From Macrolepiota albuminosa (Eukaryota > Basidiomycota > Agaricomycetes > Agaricales > Agaricaceae): DNA of 64,000 nucleotides. The position numbers were made by a program, and so were the translations under genes. Below are positions 1 to 11,521 of this stretch, piece after piece. The notes below the pieces were generated by a model, which saw only the letters and a program-made list of their open reading frames with translations, had not been told where the DNA came from and did no database searches. Within the stretch, counting starts at the first letter, position 1. Every line of letters starts with the position of its first letter. Where the stretch lies: assembly GCA_027475525.1 (NCBI GenBank), contig JAMWFC010000029.1, positions 186,001-250,000 of the forward strand. Reading direction: 5' to 3'.

Positions 1-1843
1 GTCCACCTGGCTGTAGTCGCTATGGTTCAAGACCAGCTTCATGGTCTTGTCGCGTGCGCTGACGTTGCAGGCATTGCTCACACGTCGGAACTCTCGATAC
101 AAGTGATAACCGGCGATCCTGTTGTTGGCTGGCGCATACCGATTACAAACTAGTTCCACCAGCTTGCATAGTTGGAGGGGATTTATGGGGAACCCTCTAG
201 GCATGACCTTACTGAGGACTCCCTTTGTGCCACCATACCCGCTCACATGGCTCGACTTGTGGGCATAGGCATGTCGAGCCTCTGTTCCCACATACACGGT
301 ATTATTTGCGGACGAATAATAAAAATGTCGGTCCAACCCTCCATTGAAGAAGGAGTTAAGGCGTTCCACTGTGTGGTCTGCAAATATTCAAACACTGAGG
401 CTCGGGGGGATAATTCCCGTAGCTTTCTTGGCTCGTCTCTGCTTGTTCTGCTCAAACTCAGCCTGTTCGTTCTTCCTCTGCTTATTCTTCTTCATATTGC
501 GAGCAACCCGCACTCCCCGCTCATGCTTCGACTCCTTCTCGTCAGGAGTGGCCTCATTCGAGCTGATATAGTTCGCATTCTTGTCTTCACTATTCCCGTG
601 GGGATAGGCTACCTACCTTTGCTTCTCCTGCAACAACCATGGGTGCACCTAAAGGCACCACATTCTCTGCCTCATTCTTCGTTCGAGGGTCGGCGTCCAG
701 CCACTTCTCCGGGTAGTTTTCCGCTGGCGGTTCATACTCTACCGGGGGCTGGAACCTCAAAACTCCTCCTGGCGCTCCTTGTGGCACATCTGCTGCAAAT
801 GTCACCATTTGCACCAAAAATTCATCCACCTGCTTCACTGCCCTCTCTTTCCTCTTCGGCGCTTGCGTTGAAGATATCGCACTCCTCACCGACCCTTGTC
901 TGGACAACTCCAACGACGTTGACAGCCCACTCTCTCTCTTGATCCGCTGCTCCAACGGCAGTACCTCCGTTACTCTACCTTTGCGAGGTCGAGCGCTATC
1001 CTCCGCCCGGGGTCAATCTGCCTGAGTTCTCTTTGGTTCTGATTCCAGGGCAGATTTAGGCGTGGCTGCCCAATGTTTCAGCGCCTTGTTAAAGGTTGCA
1101 ATGGTATTATGCTGCCGCTCTTGCAGCAGCGCTATCTTGTCTAACAGCCCAGTGACCACTACTTGGGCCACTGTATCTTGAAGAAACTCAGTCTCAGGTG
1201 GCACACAATGACCCACCTGTAACAATCGTCTCCACAACGCCTCTGCGTGTGGCTCATCACGCCACTGATCCCTTTCTGGCATCCGTTCCTTCCCTTTTCC
1301 TTTATCCTGAGTTGTCTCCCGCTCGGGAGACCGCTGCCTTGTCTCTTGACACGACCCTTCCGGTGGGCCTCGTCTGCTTGACCTCTCCTGGGGGGATCCC
1401 TGAGGTACCTCTCTATTGTATTGCACCTTATGTTGTCCTTCTACCGGAGGCGAACTTTCTTCTCTCGGTCTACTCGCTCTTGCTTCCCCATCAACCTCCA
1501 TAGGCTGATGACTTCCTCCACTCTGCGTCTGGGCTTGTGCTATTCCTCCCATTTGCTGCCAGGGCTGCAACAGCGGCATCATTGCTCCCTGGGGCATCAT
1601 CATTCCCCAGTTCAGTCCTGCCCCTGCCGCCTGCTGACCCATGGGTACTGGCATTGGCATAAAGAACATGGGCATCTGCCCCTGCCCATGACCCTGCTGC
1701 GCCTGAGGGTACGCAAAGAAACTCCCCATACCCCCTTGCTGCTGCGGCATTTGCTGTTGTTCTCTCAATTCTCCCCCACCACCAGAGCTCCATGAGCTCT
1801 GGTTATCTCTCGAATAGCGTTGGTCCTGGTGCAACAAAGACAT
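1..1843 (-). pseudogene. ORF3 of gypsy-A, unknown accessory protein (C-terminus beyond the window)
   Basis: No function recognised. The likely start is the ATG at 1843 (MSLLHQDQRYS), 109 bp after the pol stop at 1953. The N-terminal half is rich in Gln, Pro, Met and Gly. It is followed by a charged stretch and a helical segment (LLQVGHCVPPETEFLQDTV) that aligns with the same part of gypsy-B ORF3. The frame breaks at 1013 and again near 590. Downstream (positions 360 to 1) another frame reads VERLNSFFNGGL, then RGFPINPLQL and ARDKTMKLVL, matching gypsy-B VERQNSFFGTGL, RGFP and ARDRTMSHLL. There is no signal peptide, membrane segment or known catalytic motif. Its conservation in three copies in this window argues it is a real part of this retrotransposon family. 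Confidence 0.7.
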
Positions 1844-1952
1844 AGCTGTGAGGTATACAAACAATCGAATGACAAGACAAAAATTCCAAGTCAGCCGTAC
1901 ACCGCCTTTGCTTACATCAGCACTTCCCCATTTGGCCGGCAATCCACCACAT

Positions 1953-3583
1953 TCACATGGCTCCCTGAGCCCTGTCCTTCCTTGGCAACTGTGCAGGGCA
2001 CTTCACGCCATGCAACTCCAAATACCGATTTAAGGCGGCCAACTTGGCACATGCCTGGTGTGGCTCCCATGTCGTATCACCCAGACTCCACCATATCTCA
2101 TACTCCAGACCCCCAGCCTTGTTCCACTGATGGCCTACTAGGTCCTCAACAAACCACTCCTGATCATCCTTTGCCCCGAAGTCATAAGCTTCTGGGACCA
2201 CCCGTCCGGGGAACAATGCATCATCATTCGGCCTGAAGGGTCAAAGCAGTGATACATGGAACTTTGGTACAATATGTCGCGCCTGTAGCGCCATAGGCAA
2301 CTCCAGTACATAGTTTGACGTCTTCAGCTCAGCCTGTATGACTTTATACGGCCCAATATACTTTGGGCATAGCTTGCTCGTCCTGCCCTTGGGTAAGTTC
2401 AAGTTTTGCGTTGATAGGTATACCAGCGCTCCTACGGCCAACGATGGCTCCTCCGCTCACCTCTTATTTGCGTACTTCGATTGAAACATGCGTGCTTCAA
2501 TAATCACATCATGTGCATTTGCTAAATTCTCCAGGGCAGTCCGTGCAAAGTCTTTAACTCCCTTATGCACCGCTGCATCGGCACACAACTCCTGAAGCAT
2601 GGAAGGCATGAACCCCCCATTCAACTCAAACGGAGCATACCCTGTTGTCTCCGACACACTAGCGTTTATCGCAAACTCTGTCAGGGGTACTCAGTCTACC
2701 CAGTCCCGCTGGTCTGGGTGCACTACCGTGCGTAATATCTGTGCCACATTACGGTTTGCTTGCTCTGTCTGTCCATCTGTCTGCGGATGGAACGAGGTTG
2801 ACATTAGCAGCTTTGCGCCCATCATCGCGTGAAGCTCTTGCCACTATTTCAACGTGAACTTTGAGTCCTGATCACTGACGATCAAGCTCGGCAACCCGTG
2901 CAACCGCACGATTTCCTTCAAGTAAATCCATGAAAGCTCCAAGGCCTTCATTGTGGTGCACACTGGTATCAAGTGTACCATGCTCGTCATCCTGCATATT
3001 ACTACCCACAAGTAGTTGAACCCCTTGGACTCGGGAAACAGGCCAACAAAGTCCATCCTGATGGAATCCCACGGCTTCATGGGCACAGGCAGCGAATGTA
3101 GCTTGCTAGCCGGTTTATAGTTGGCCCCTTTTGCCCGTTGGCACAACTCACAAGTTGTGCAAAACACAAATACATCTGCATGCATCTTCGACCACCAATA
3201 CCAATATTGCACATATTCTAGCGTTTTCTGTGACCCAAAATGGCCAACTACCCCATGTGCCTGATTGATCACTTCTGTGATCAATGAGCGCTGCCAGGGC
3301 AAGCACAGAACCTGCTGGCCACTAGCGCTAGCAGTGTAGATCAGCTCCTGATGCACTGAAAAACTAGGGTGATGGGCAAGCACAGAACCTGCTGGCCACT
3401 AGCGCTAGCAGTGTAGATCAGCTCCTGATGCACTGAAAAACTAGGGTGATCTTCGGGCCATGTCAACACCTCTGTACACAACCTATCCTCTGAATACCCC
3501 AGTAGCACTGCCTTTTGAAACTCGGATTGATGATAGTCTTGAGGGGCAGACTTTGTCTCCGCAGGCGCACGTAGTGCTTCCAC
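1953..3583 (-). pseudogene. Gypsy-A integrase with C-terminal chromodomain
   Basis: Retroviral-type integrase (DDE strand-transferase) for Ty3/gypsy cDNA. In order it shows the HHCC zinc domain (HGVVGHFGSQKT, then CTTCELCQRAK), the core with Asp in DFVGLFPES and in VSDQDSKF, and the C-terminal part ending in a chromodomain (VGHQWNKAGGLEYEIWWSL, then GDTTWEPH). Chromodomains of this class direct insertion to modified histones (family knowledge). There is an in-frame TAG just after DSKFTLK, plus other stops. Codons at the N-terminal end are shifted by the 77 bp tandem duplication at 3297-3450; deleting one copy puts the 3583 frame back in register with the rest (123 bp, 41 codons). Confidence 0.85.
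3297..3450. repeat. Exact 77 bp tandem duplication (copy 1 of 4 such loci)
   Basis: Positions 3297-3373 and 3374-3450 are identical 77 bp units inside the integrase of gypsy-A. The duplication shifts the reading frame by two bases. The protein segment HPSFSVHQELIYTASASGQ appears twice because of it, and removing one copy restores a continuous frame. Three further exact 77 bp tandem duplications occur in this window in unrelated sequence (15437, 19158, 29994). That points to a common technical origin rather than biology. Confidence 0.95.
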
Positions 3584-3683
3584 TGGAGCCTACCTCGGCC
3601 CCAGTGCCTGCGACCTTGAGACGTTCCACCTCGTTGTCGCGTGCCTCCTGCCGCTCTTGCAACCGCTTACTCCGCCGATGCTC

Positions 3684-5850
3684 TCAAACCTGCATGGCTC
3701 GAATTTCTACCACATGGTCCTTAATCTCCCGATACTGTTGGTAAGGAATGTCTTCCCCTTCTGGGTCAATACGTATATCCGCATTGACATAGTGATGAGC
3801 CTCATGGGCTTCATCCCATTGGTCACTCTCAAAGTAGCGCGACAAACAGTCCGCTACCTTGTTAAGCTCCCCTTTGACATAAGTTATGTCAAACTTGTAC
3901 CGCGACATGTAATCAATCCATCGCCGCTGACACAGAGATAAGTTCGCCTGAGCCTTGAAGAACTCAAGCGCTTTGTGGTCGGTTATGATGTGAATATCAT
4001 ACCCCATCAACTTGTCCTCCCATTTCAGGAGGGCCTCCAATATAGCCAAGGTCTCCAACTCATGCACAGCATAATTCTGCTGCGCATTCATGAACTTCTT
4101 TGACATAAAACCAGCTGGGTGGCAGGTTTGCCAGGACTGTCCCTGTCCATACATTGCTCCTACTCCCGTCTTCAATGCATCACAAATGAGCCATATTGGT
4201 TCATCTCATCGCGGATCAATGGGACGTATGATTGGCATGCAATCACATATCCTCTTAATCATGTCAAAGCAGCGTTAGTGCAGTGGCCGCCATACAAATG
4301 GCGCTCCATTTTGTGTGATGGCCATCAGCGGCCCCGTGTATGTCGTAACATCCGGCAGAAACGTCGATATGTAGTTTACCAGCCCAACAAAGCGCTGCAC
4401 ATCGTTATAGTTTTGTGGCGTCTGCCAGTCACAAATCCGATCCAATTTATCCTGGTCAGGATGAATGCCTTCATCGTCAATAACGTGTCCCAGGCAGTCC
4501 ACCTGGTCCGCATACAACTCGCACTTCTTCCATTTCAAGTACAATAGATTCGAACATAAGCGCTCAAACACAACATGGAGATGCTTCTCGTGCTCCTCAA
4601 TGGAGTCTGAATAGATGAAGATGTCATCAAGATATACGTGCATGAATCGTCCAATGACATCACAAAAGATCAACGTCATCAACCTCTGAAAGGTTGCTGG
4701 GGCATTGCAGTCACCTATCTGCATTATGTTGCTTACATAGATGCCAGTAATCAATGAAAACACGGTCTTCCTGACATCACTTTCCCGTATTCGGACTTGT
4801 TTGTATGCATCTGTCAGATCGATTTTTGACCTGACTTTCGCCCATGCCACATCTTCACGAATCACTTCCTGATCAGGAAGCGGGGTCACATCCTTAATGG
4901 TGTTATTGTTGCGCTGGCGTGCATCCAGTGCCATGCGTAACATCCCATCCTTCTTTGGAATGCACAGCAGTGGCGTGGCCTGCGATGCAGGTCTCGCCTC
5001 CCACCACCATGCCCTGAGGTAACGGTTCGTTTTATCCCGCAGCTGTTGCTGTAGGGCCATGGGGCAACGTGGTAGATGGTACTTGTACTGTTTTGTATCA
5101 TTGATTAGGTTAATTTCATGGTTAACCTCACGCCACGGTGGCAGCTCCTCCCTAGTACCATTAACCATATCTGCAAACTCACCCTGCCACTGCCAGCAAA
5201 GCTCCGGAATATCATCTCGGGACAACCCAGTTGCCCTGACCTTGCCTTTGTCCTTGGCTAGTGGCAGCTTGTTTAGCCCCTTCCTACTACTGCCCACTAC
5301 CTGGGTAGTAGCATATTTCTCCCGAAGTGCTCGCAACCTCTCCTCACTATTGTCTGGCACCTGTAGACGGTTCAGTATCCCCTTCCTGACTCATCGCGCC
5401 GAAATCGACGCCCCATCAACCTGGACCTCCTCCGGAAAGGATATCTCTTCATCTCTTGCCTGCCGATAGACCTCGGTCTGCCAAATCCATGGTCGACCTT
5501 CCCAGGCATGCATAGATGCCACTAGCTCATTCCATTCTCTAGGCATTCATGGATCAAAAGCCCAATCAAACGCTGGCGGAGGTACCAGCCGGTCCCATAG
5601 GGATTGGTGTGAATGGTTGCTACACGCTACATCATCCTCCCATTCCCCATCCAATGGGTCCATTGGAGGTTCCTCACAAACCAGCTCTTCAACCTTCACC
5701 TTTGATGATGTAGGTTGGCACTCCCTTCTGACAGACCGCTTTTGCGGCCGAGTTGGCTGAGTGCAATGCACATCCTGACCACCCACCACACCCGCAGTAG
5801 GTTCCTCCCCTTGCACACTCTCATACTTAGCCCATTCTTCCTTGGACATC
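3684..5850 (-). pseudogene. Gypsy-A reverse transcriptase and RNase H with upstream spacer
   Basis: Copies the element RNA into DNA. From 5849 a spacer (MSKEEWAKYESVQ... ending DWAFDP) precedes a TGA directly followed by an in-frame ATG (MPREWNEL), then the RT. RT motifs: PLLCIPKKDGMLRMALDARQ, the palm Asp in SKIDLTDAYKQVRI, and the YLDD box in FMHVYLDDIFIYSDS. The connection domain (GLVNYISTFLPDV) and RNase H follow, the latter with WLICD-type start, NYAVHELETLAILEAL, IITDHKALEFF and NKVADCLSRYFES. It runs in one frame from 5849 to 3684, with stops near 5547 and 4275. Domain order and identity are certain. The missing methionines and stops show that it is not translated as one piece. Confidence 0.9.
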
Positions 5851-5922
5851 AGGTAAGCCTCTGATAGGGTTTACCTCCTCTGGCTCATCCTCCATGGTAG
5901 CCGGTTGCGCCCCTGGGCGTAG

Positions 5923-6708
5923 TCAATTGTTGCCCACTGCTCGCTTCCTCTCCATTGTGCATTGGCGGCAAACTCTCTTTCCAGCTTCCTCTACTGTGAC
6001 CCGCACTGCTGGAATCTCGGTACCTGCTACAATAACTTTGTTATTGCAGAAATCAAGTACCACCTGGTGCTTGCGCATATACGGCGTCCCCACAATCATG
6101 TCGTACCGGTCAAAGTTTGCCACGTCCACATATTCAACACTTGTTGACCCCGGGACGGATAGCTTGAGGTTTGCTCCAAACTATACTGCAGCGGAACTGC
6201 CCACAGTACCCAGTTGCAAAGTTATGGGCCACTCCAGCTGATGCACCACCAAGTCATGGACCTGGCAAAACTGGGGCGTTACTCCTGTGGTTGTACTTCC
6301 CGAATCCCACAAAGTCCAGGCTTTGTGACCTCCCACATTGACGTAGGTAGCCAAACATTCCTTATCCTCACGTCGCAGTTGCGGCCGAGTCAGCTTGCGT
6401 GCTGCCTTCCAAAGTTTCACTTTGTGAACCTTCACTCGACCCGCATCCAGCTGCATGCTTTCCTCATTCTCAGGAAAGTCCGTTAACGCCATCAAGAACT
6501 CTTGTTCTGCAGAACTAGCATAGAGCTCTGAGTCGTACACATCCACTTCCACATACTCATTCCCATTGATCATCACTGTCTCTACCTTGTCATCAACTGG
6601 ACCCTCATCGCCAGACTGGGAGCTCTCATCCTCCTCCTCCACATCCGGCTCCTCATCTGCATCATTTTCAGACTCCTCTGCCTCAGTGTGCGTGGCACGT
6701 ACATATGC
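5923..6708 (-). pseudogene. Gypsy-A aspartic protease region
   Basis: Retropepsin-like protease that would cut the gag-pol polyprotein. The active-site motif is LWDSGSTTTGVTPQF (D-S-G). The flap and second half follow, with VANFDRYDMIVGTPYMRKHQ (the I-V-G-T-P is typical of Ty3 proteases). The acidic N-terminal linker (EEEDESSQSGDEG) joins gag across an in-frame TGA at about 6709. A TAG interrupts it near 6181 and a TGA ends it at 5923. Both end stops have counterparts at the matching places in gypsy-B. Confidence 0.85.
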
Positions 6709-7680
6709 TCATGGTTTACCTGCTATTTGCCCCTTCCTCAGGCAAGTGCTCGCAAAATGTCCTTTCTCACCGCACGCGTAGCATGTTACTATGCGTTTCT
6801 CACCTGACCCACCCGGGCCTGGTCCCCGCTCCTTATGCGGGTCACAATTAGCCTCAGGTTTTGGCGGAGTGCGGCCGCGCTCCTCAGTTATAATTTTTGG
6901 CTCAATCGGCTTAGGATGATGAGGCCCCAACAACGTTTGTCTCAATACAAACCTAGGGTTTTGGTTACGTTCCATGTCCGCTTTCCTGACCAGGAAAGTG
7001 CCTATCATTCGTGACTGGCATGCCTCCATCAGCCCCGCAGCTTTTACTCACGAGCTATGCAGATCAAAGTGGCATGCCGTCTTCAATGCCTGTTCATAAT
7101 GTATGGCATGCACTACGAATTCCTCAACTTCATTTATTTCTGGGGATAATCCGTCATCCCGGATTAGCACTTGTCTCATCTCTGTGGGAATGCCCTTAAG
7201 AAAGGTCTCACACACTGTCCATGCGTTGGGATAAATGGCCATGTTTTGAGCATGGTCAACAAGGATATTATAGAACCCTTGTACTCTGAGGGCCTCGGTG
7301 TACACTGCGGAGTAAAACACCTCTCATGCATCCTGCATTGTGGATGCACTTACAAATCAATTGTACAGTTCAAGGATCACATCCTTGAACGTCCACTGCT
7401 GCCTCGCCCGATTATAGTGAAGGACGTGATGACAAAACCACCTCTTTGCCGGACCTTCCAGAAACTCGGGCAGCACAAATACTCGTTCCTTGTCCATACA
7501 ATCTCCACCGTACAGGCATGCTGCCAGATGGTAGCATACATCCATGGTCCAATCCTCAAGCTCGCTGAACTTTGTTCTCCCCTTATAGGGCAGAATATGC
7601 TTTGGATCAGCCCTCCGTGGTTTGATCCCTTTGGGTAATCGCAACGCAATCCCGACCACGTCATCGATTATGCTCACTAG
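6709..7680 (-). pseudogene. Gypsy-A gag core and zinc knuckle
   Basis: Structural capsid/nucleocapsid protein. It aligns over its length with the intact gypsy-B gag: LRLPKGIKPRRADPKHI, DWTMDVCYHLAACLYGG, FVLPEFLEGPAKRWF, DHAQNMAIYP, IRDDGLSPEINEVEEFV. The CCHC zinc knuckle is CYACGEKGHFASTC near 6780. The frame is continuous but carries TGA codons at about 7357, 7342 and 7048 where gypsy-B has sense codons (the first two are Arg positions). Confidence 0.85.
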
Positions 7681-9225
7681 TTGTCAATGCATGATATCAG
7701 TGTAGGCTCTGGTGGCCTCATTCATCCCAGGTGTCTTGTTGTGTCCCTCGGCAGGGACGAACGTCGAGAAGGCCCACACAGACCGAGTCATCGGTCTCCT
7801 GGGGCTGTGAGATCTGTTGTCCTGAGGGCCCTGCCCTCCATTCCGTCTATCCAACCCCAACCCCCGCGGCTCCTCTCAACTGCTGATGTTGCTCCTGTGC
7901 TTATTTCGATGACTGTTCTGCGCACGTTCCACTAATTCTCGCCTCATTTCATCAATGGGTTGGGGCCCATTGAAACTGATTCCCTGATCGTCAATACAAG
8001 AGTAGCCCTGCCCCCGTAAATCCTAGATCCGCATTCTTTGGAATGCAACTCGGTCCTAAAACGTGTCGGCAAGTGGTACCCTTGCCGGCACCACTGGTTC
8101 CTCCGCTTCTCATTTCACTTGAGGTGACAACACTTCTTCCAGTACTGTTTCCAACAGTACATGTGTAGCCAGTCTGGAGGTCACCGTCTCGGCCACGGAC
8201 ATAGCTGTAGGTCGGTACCCTACGAACTTCTGCTGCCTCTGCCCAGCTGCTACTCGCGTCTGGTATTGCTCCAGAGTCTCCCCTGCCTGTTGTGGAGCAA
8301 ATATGTTGCTGAAAGCCTCCTCAATGTGAGGTGAACTCCCTCTCCCTGTGGGAATTGTAGGGATTAGCTCCGCATCCGCTGGGGTGGATGCAGCAGACCC
8401 TCGGCGCCTTTTACGATTGAGGTAGCTTTGAGCTTCCAGGTCCAGGATCTGCATATATGCCGAAATATACTCATCTGTTCCCACCTCAGGAAGCGCATCA
8501 CCTCTAGCCTCTATCAACTGCATGTGCTTGTTCACATACAACTTCAACCTAGCCCTTGTCGACAATTTACTTATCTCTGGGAACCTTGCCCAAAGCATAG
8601 CTATTTGAACATCGAGGGTTGCTTCATAACGTCCATTCTTGTCTTCATCAGACATATCATCAACCACTGTGGGCTGATGTCTTTTTGTCTCCGCAGTCTG
8701 CACCGGTGCTATTGGCCGCTGCCCTCCAGGTCATCGACTCAATGGCGTCGATTCTGGTATATTCCTCCATGGTGTCTCATGGGGAACTTCCTCTCGTCTA
8801 CCTTCCAAACTTGTCCAAGCCTCTTCTACCGTCCCAGGAGCCCCTGCCCTAAACAGAGATGGTTTTTTTCCTTTGTGTGTGGCCACACCCACACCCAATG
8901 TCCTTAATCCCGAGAATCACACCGGTGCCCTTTGAGGTACCTGTATGATCGGCGATGACTCACTAGCCACCCCAACCTCCCTTCCAACTCTATGCTGGAC
9001 TGGACGTCTCTGCTCTGTCATAAGCAAACTCCCCAGCATATCTGTTTGGGCTGGGATCAGCTCAACCTCAGCCTCCTTCCAATTTGCCACCTGCTGATCT
9101 TGAGTATGTGCTGCCACTGGTGTGGCATTCTCGTTCTTCTGCACTGGGGCAACATTGTCGTTCCATTCTGGTGGCAGAGGTTCGTGATCCATTCCACTGT
9201 CAATCGGCTTGCGTTCGGCGCTCAA
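7681..9225 (-). pseudogene. Gypsy-A gag leader region
   Basis: A further 500 or so codons upstream of the gag core in the same frame, not present in the gypsy-B copy, which begins only about 80 residues before the core. It contains a charged helical stretch (DVQIAMLWARFPEISKL, then YLNRKRRRGSA) and TLEQYQTRVAAGQRQQKF. Seven in-frame stops split it (TGA or TAG, no TAA). No ATG precedes the first segment, so the true start is unknown. No domain outside gag is recognised. It may be a family-specific gag extension, or the N-terminal part that gypsy-B has lost. Confidence 0.55.
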
Positions 9226-9240
9226 GAAGCTTGATGGTTG

Positions 9241-9553
9241 ATGTCACTGTCAATCGAGATTCTAGAACTAAGTTCTAGAATGTATAGTTCTTGTATGTTC
9301 ACGTACAGATTATCGTCGTTCAACGATTCAAAAAAGTGTAAGAGAAATTACTGGCTTACTCACACAAGACACAGAATCTGCCAAATCGGTAGATTTCTCT
9401 ATACATAGTGTAAGTAAAAAAGTATCTACCCAAATACGAGTAAATACAGTATAATTTATAGGTAAATTAATTGGGGAAATAATTACTACTGTAATTATTT
9501 CCTCTAATACGATATGCTTCCCACACCTCTAAGGGTGCGGTTGTGGTAAAATA
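9241..9553. other. AT-rich spacer between the two head-to-head gypsy copies
   Basis: About 310 bp without a gene. It holds a near-perfect 23 bp palindrome built on ATTCTAGAAC / GTTCTAGAAT at 9261-9283. A 12 bp word CACTGTCAATCG occurs at 9195 and again at 9246. Neither gypsy 5' LTR is recognisable here: the sequence does not resemble the LTR at 19459-19677. An in-frame TAA at 9530 bounds the start of gypsy-B gag. Confidence 0.5.
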
Positions 9554-10747
9554 ATGAATAGGGACCTCGAAGAGGTCCCCCTGTTACATAATGGCCAGAA
9601 TGACGGCCCTAGGTCAACTCCTCAAGATGAGGGCAATTATGCCCACAGTCAAGGAGGCTCGGGGCATCCTCCGCAGGGTGGACAAGGGAAGTCACTTCCC
9701 CAGGCCACTAATTTGGCTACTAGATCACCGGGTCAGCAAGAGGCCATTCAAATGCATCGTAAAGCCATGCACGATCACCTGCATCGAGTAGTCAATGATG
9801 CCCTGGGTGTGACCTTACGGTTACCCGATGGGGTGAAGCTGCGTAAAGCAGACAGTAGGCATATTTGCGCCTACACAGGCGTGTCCAAGTTCAGTGACTT
9901 GGAGGATTGGGCAATGGATGTATGCACCCATCTCGCCATGTGCTTATATGGAGGTGACCGTATGGAACGAGAACAAATCTTCGTTCTGCCTGAGTTCTTG
10001 GCTGGAGAGGCCATGGGGTGGTTTCAACAGGCAGTACTGCACGTCAACCATGTCCAGTATGAGTGGACGTTCAAAGGAGTCCTTACAGGACTGTATGATC
10101 GATTCGTGCACCCCTCAACGCTACAGGATGCAAGGCGGGAGTTCCAGTCTGCCAAGTACACCGAGAAGTTGGGAGTGCAAGGGTTTCATAATACCCTTAA
10201 TGACCATGCCCAGAATATGGCAGTATATCTGGATGGATATACCATGCTCAAAACATTCTTGGATGCCATTCCAGCGGATATGCGCCGCTACCTGATACGT
10301 GAGGACGGACTGTCCCCAGAAGTCAATGATGTGGAGGAGTTTGTGGCATATGCCATCAGGTACAAGCAGTCCCTGAAGACTGCCAACCACTACAAGCATC
10401 GGAGTGGACACAAAGGGGGAACCAGGCAACTACCACCTGCTGAGGCACCCTCACGGGGTCAGCATGTGGGGACCTTCTTGGCCAAAAAGGCCAATTTGGA
10501 TCGTGACCGCAACACGCAGTTTGTGGTATGCGGAACCCCTGCTGCAAACCGAGGGCAGAGCTGCCCACACCCAGAGCGGGCGCTGGATGGAGAACATCCT
10601 AAACCAAGGCCGGACTTCAAGCCGGCCAACCCACCAGGTCAGACGGGGACTTGTTTCATGTGTGGCCAGCTAGGCCACTATGCTACCAATTGCCCCGCAA
10701 AGCCGGGAGCCCCGAGGAAGGGGTATACACCCTGTGCCCATCTTTGA
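9554..10747 (+). CDS. Gypsy-B gag polyprotein (open, 397 codons)
   Basis: Capsid and nucleocapsid protein that packages the element RNA in cytoplasmic virus-like particles. The start ATG at 9554 follows an in-frame stop at 9530. The first 80 residues are hydrophilic. The gag core (about residues 90-290) has DWAMDVCTHLAMCLYGGDR, FVLPEFLAGEAMGWF and DHAQNMAVYL. One CCHC knuckle CFMCGQLGHYATNC lies at about 369-382. It ends at a TGA 17 residues after the knuckle, and the same frame continues as protease. The equivalent TGA (also followed by GCA) is present in gypsy-A, so it may be the natural gag stop. This is the only fully open gag of this family in the window. Confidence 0.85.
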   Translation: MNRDLEEVPLLHNGQNDGPRSTPQDEGNYAHSQGGSGHPPQGGQGKSLPQATNLATRSPGQQEAIQMHRKAMHDHLHRVVNDALGVTLRLPDGVKLRKADSRHICAYTGVSKFSDLEDWAMDVCTHLAMCLYGGDRMEREQIFVLPEFLAGEAMGWFQQAVLHVNHVQYEWTFKGVLTGLYDRFVHPSTLQDARREFQSAKYTEKLGVQGFHNTLNDHAQNMAVYLDGYTMLKTFLDAIPADMRRYLIREDGLSPEVNDVEEFVAYAIRYKQSLKTANHYKHRSGHKGGTRQLPPAEAPSRGQHVGTFLAKKANLDRDRNTQFVVCGTPAANRGQSCPHPERALDGEHPKPRPDFKPANPPGQTGTCFMCGQLGHYATNCPAKPGAPRKGYTPCAHL

Positions 10748-11521
10748 GCAGCACATACTGCAGCTGCGAGTGGGAGTGATGGAGACGTGTCTGCCAAGTC
10801 TGAGGCAGAGCACCCCACAAATGACCAAGAGCCCCCAGAGGAGGCATCGGGCACCAAGCCCAAAAGTGTGGTCGTGGAGAGGGAAGAGTACGTCACAGTC
10901 AACGTATATGACAACGTCTACAACAACAAGTACTACAGTTGCGACAGCAACTCTGAGTGCCTAGCGGCAATGATGGATTGGCTGTCTTCAAATGATCCCG
11001 AAAAGAATAATGTGGTTTGGATGAAGAAGGTGACTCTTCGTCGAGCAGAGGGCACTTTGCAGCACCCTACACTGAAACGGGCAGACAAGGAGTGCCTGGT
11101 CTTGTATGTGGACATAGATGGCCACAAGGCATGGACCTTATGGGACTCTGGGAGTACTACATCGGGCATAACACCCCAGTTCGCCCATGTGTATGGAATA
11201 TCCATGCAGGAGTTGGATACACCATTGGCGTTACAGCTGGGCACCGTAGGAAGCTGGGCTATGGTGCAGTATGGGACGAATGTGACTGTCCAGACACTGG
11301 GCTTACATAGCCGGGAATACATAGATGTAGCAAACTTTGATCGCTATGATAGGATACTGGGAACACCATTCATACGGCGTAACAAAGTCATACTAGACTT
11401 TGACCACTGTCAGGTACTAGTGAATGGGAAGGTGATCCCAGCTGAACAAGCTACAGCAGATGACACTGATAATCATCTGCGACGTCATCACACTATGGAG
11501 AAATGCAAGGAGTCTCCATGA
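10748..11521 (+). pseudogene. Gypsy-B aspartic protease
   Basis: In frame with gag after the TGA at 10745. An acidic linker (residues up to EEASGTKPKS) leads to the retropepsin motif LWDSGSTTSGITPQF near 11145-11190, then VANFDRYDRILGTPFIRRN, the second-half signature. It ends at a TGA (11519-11521) that aligns with the TGA ending the gypsy-A protease region. No stop lies inside the domain itself. Translation would require reading through the gag stop, internal initiation, or a sense codon at that position in the active ancestor. Confidence 0.8.

Larger units (their letters stand above)
1..9240 (-). mobile_element. Gypsy-A: degenerate Ty3/gypsy (chromovirus) element, continues past the left edge
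   Basis: Read from right to left it encodes a long gag leader, gag core with zinc knuckle, aspartic protease, reverse transcriptase, RNase H, integrase and chromodomain, then a separate ORF3 that runs off the window at position 1. No 5' LTR was found between its start and the neighbouring gypsy-B. It is a diverged relative of gypsy-B: the two align through every domain, including ORF3. From about 9225 to 5923 all pieces stay in one frame and are split only by stop codons. Later there are two real frameshifts (between 5923 and 5849, and between 3684 and 3583) and one 77 bp duplication. It is non-functional as read. Confidence 0.9.

Noticed and set aside
172..942. Plus-strand open frame of 256 codons opposite gypsy-A ORF3
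   Set aside because: It is a shadow of the minus-strand ORF3 and pol-type composition. The minus frames align with gypsy-B and the plus frame matches nothing.
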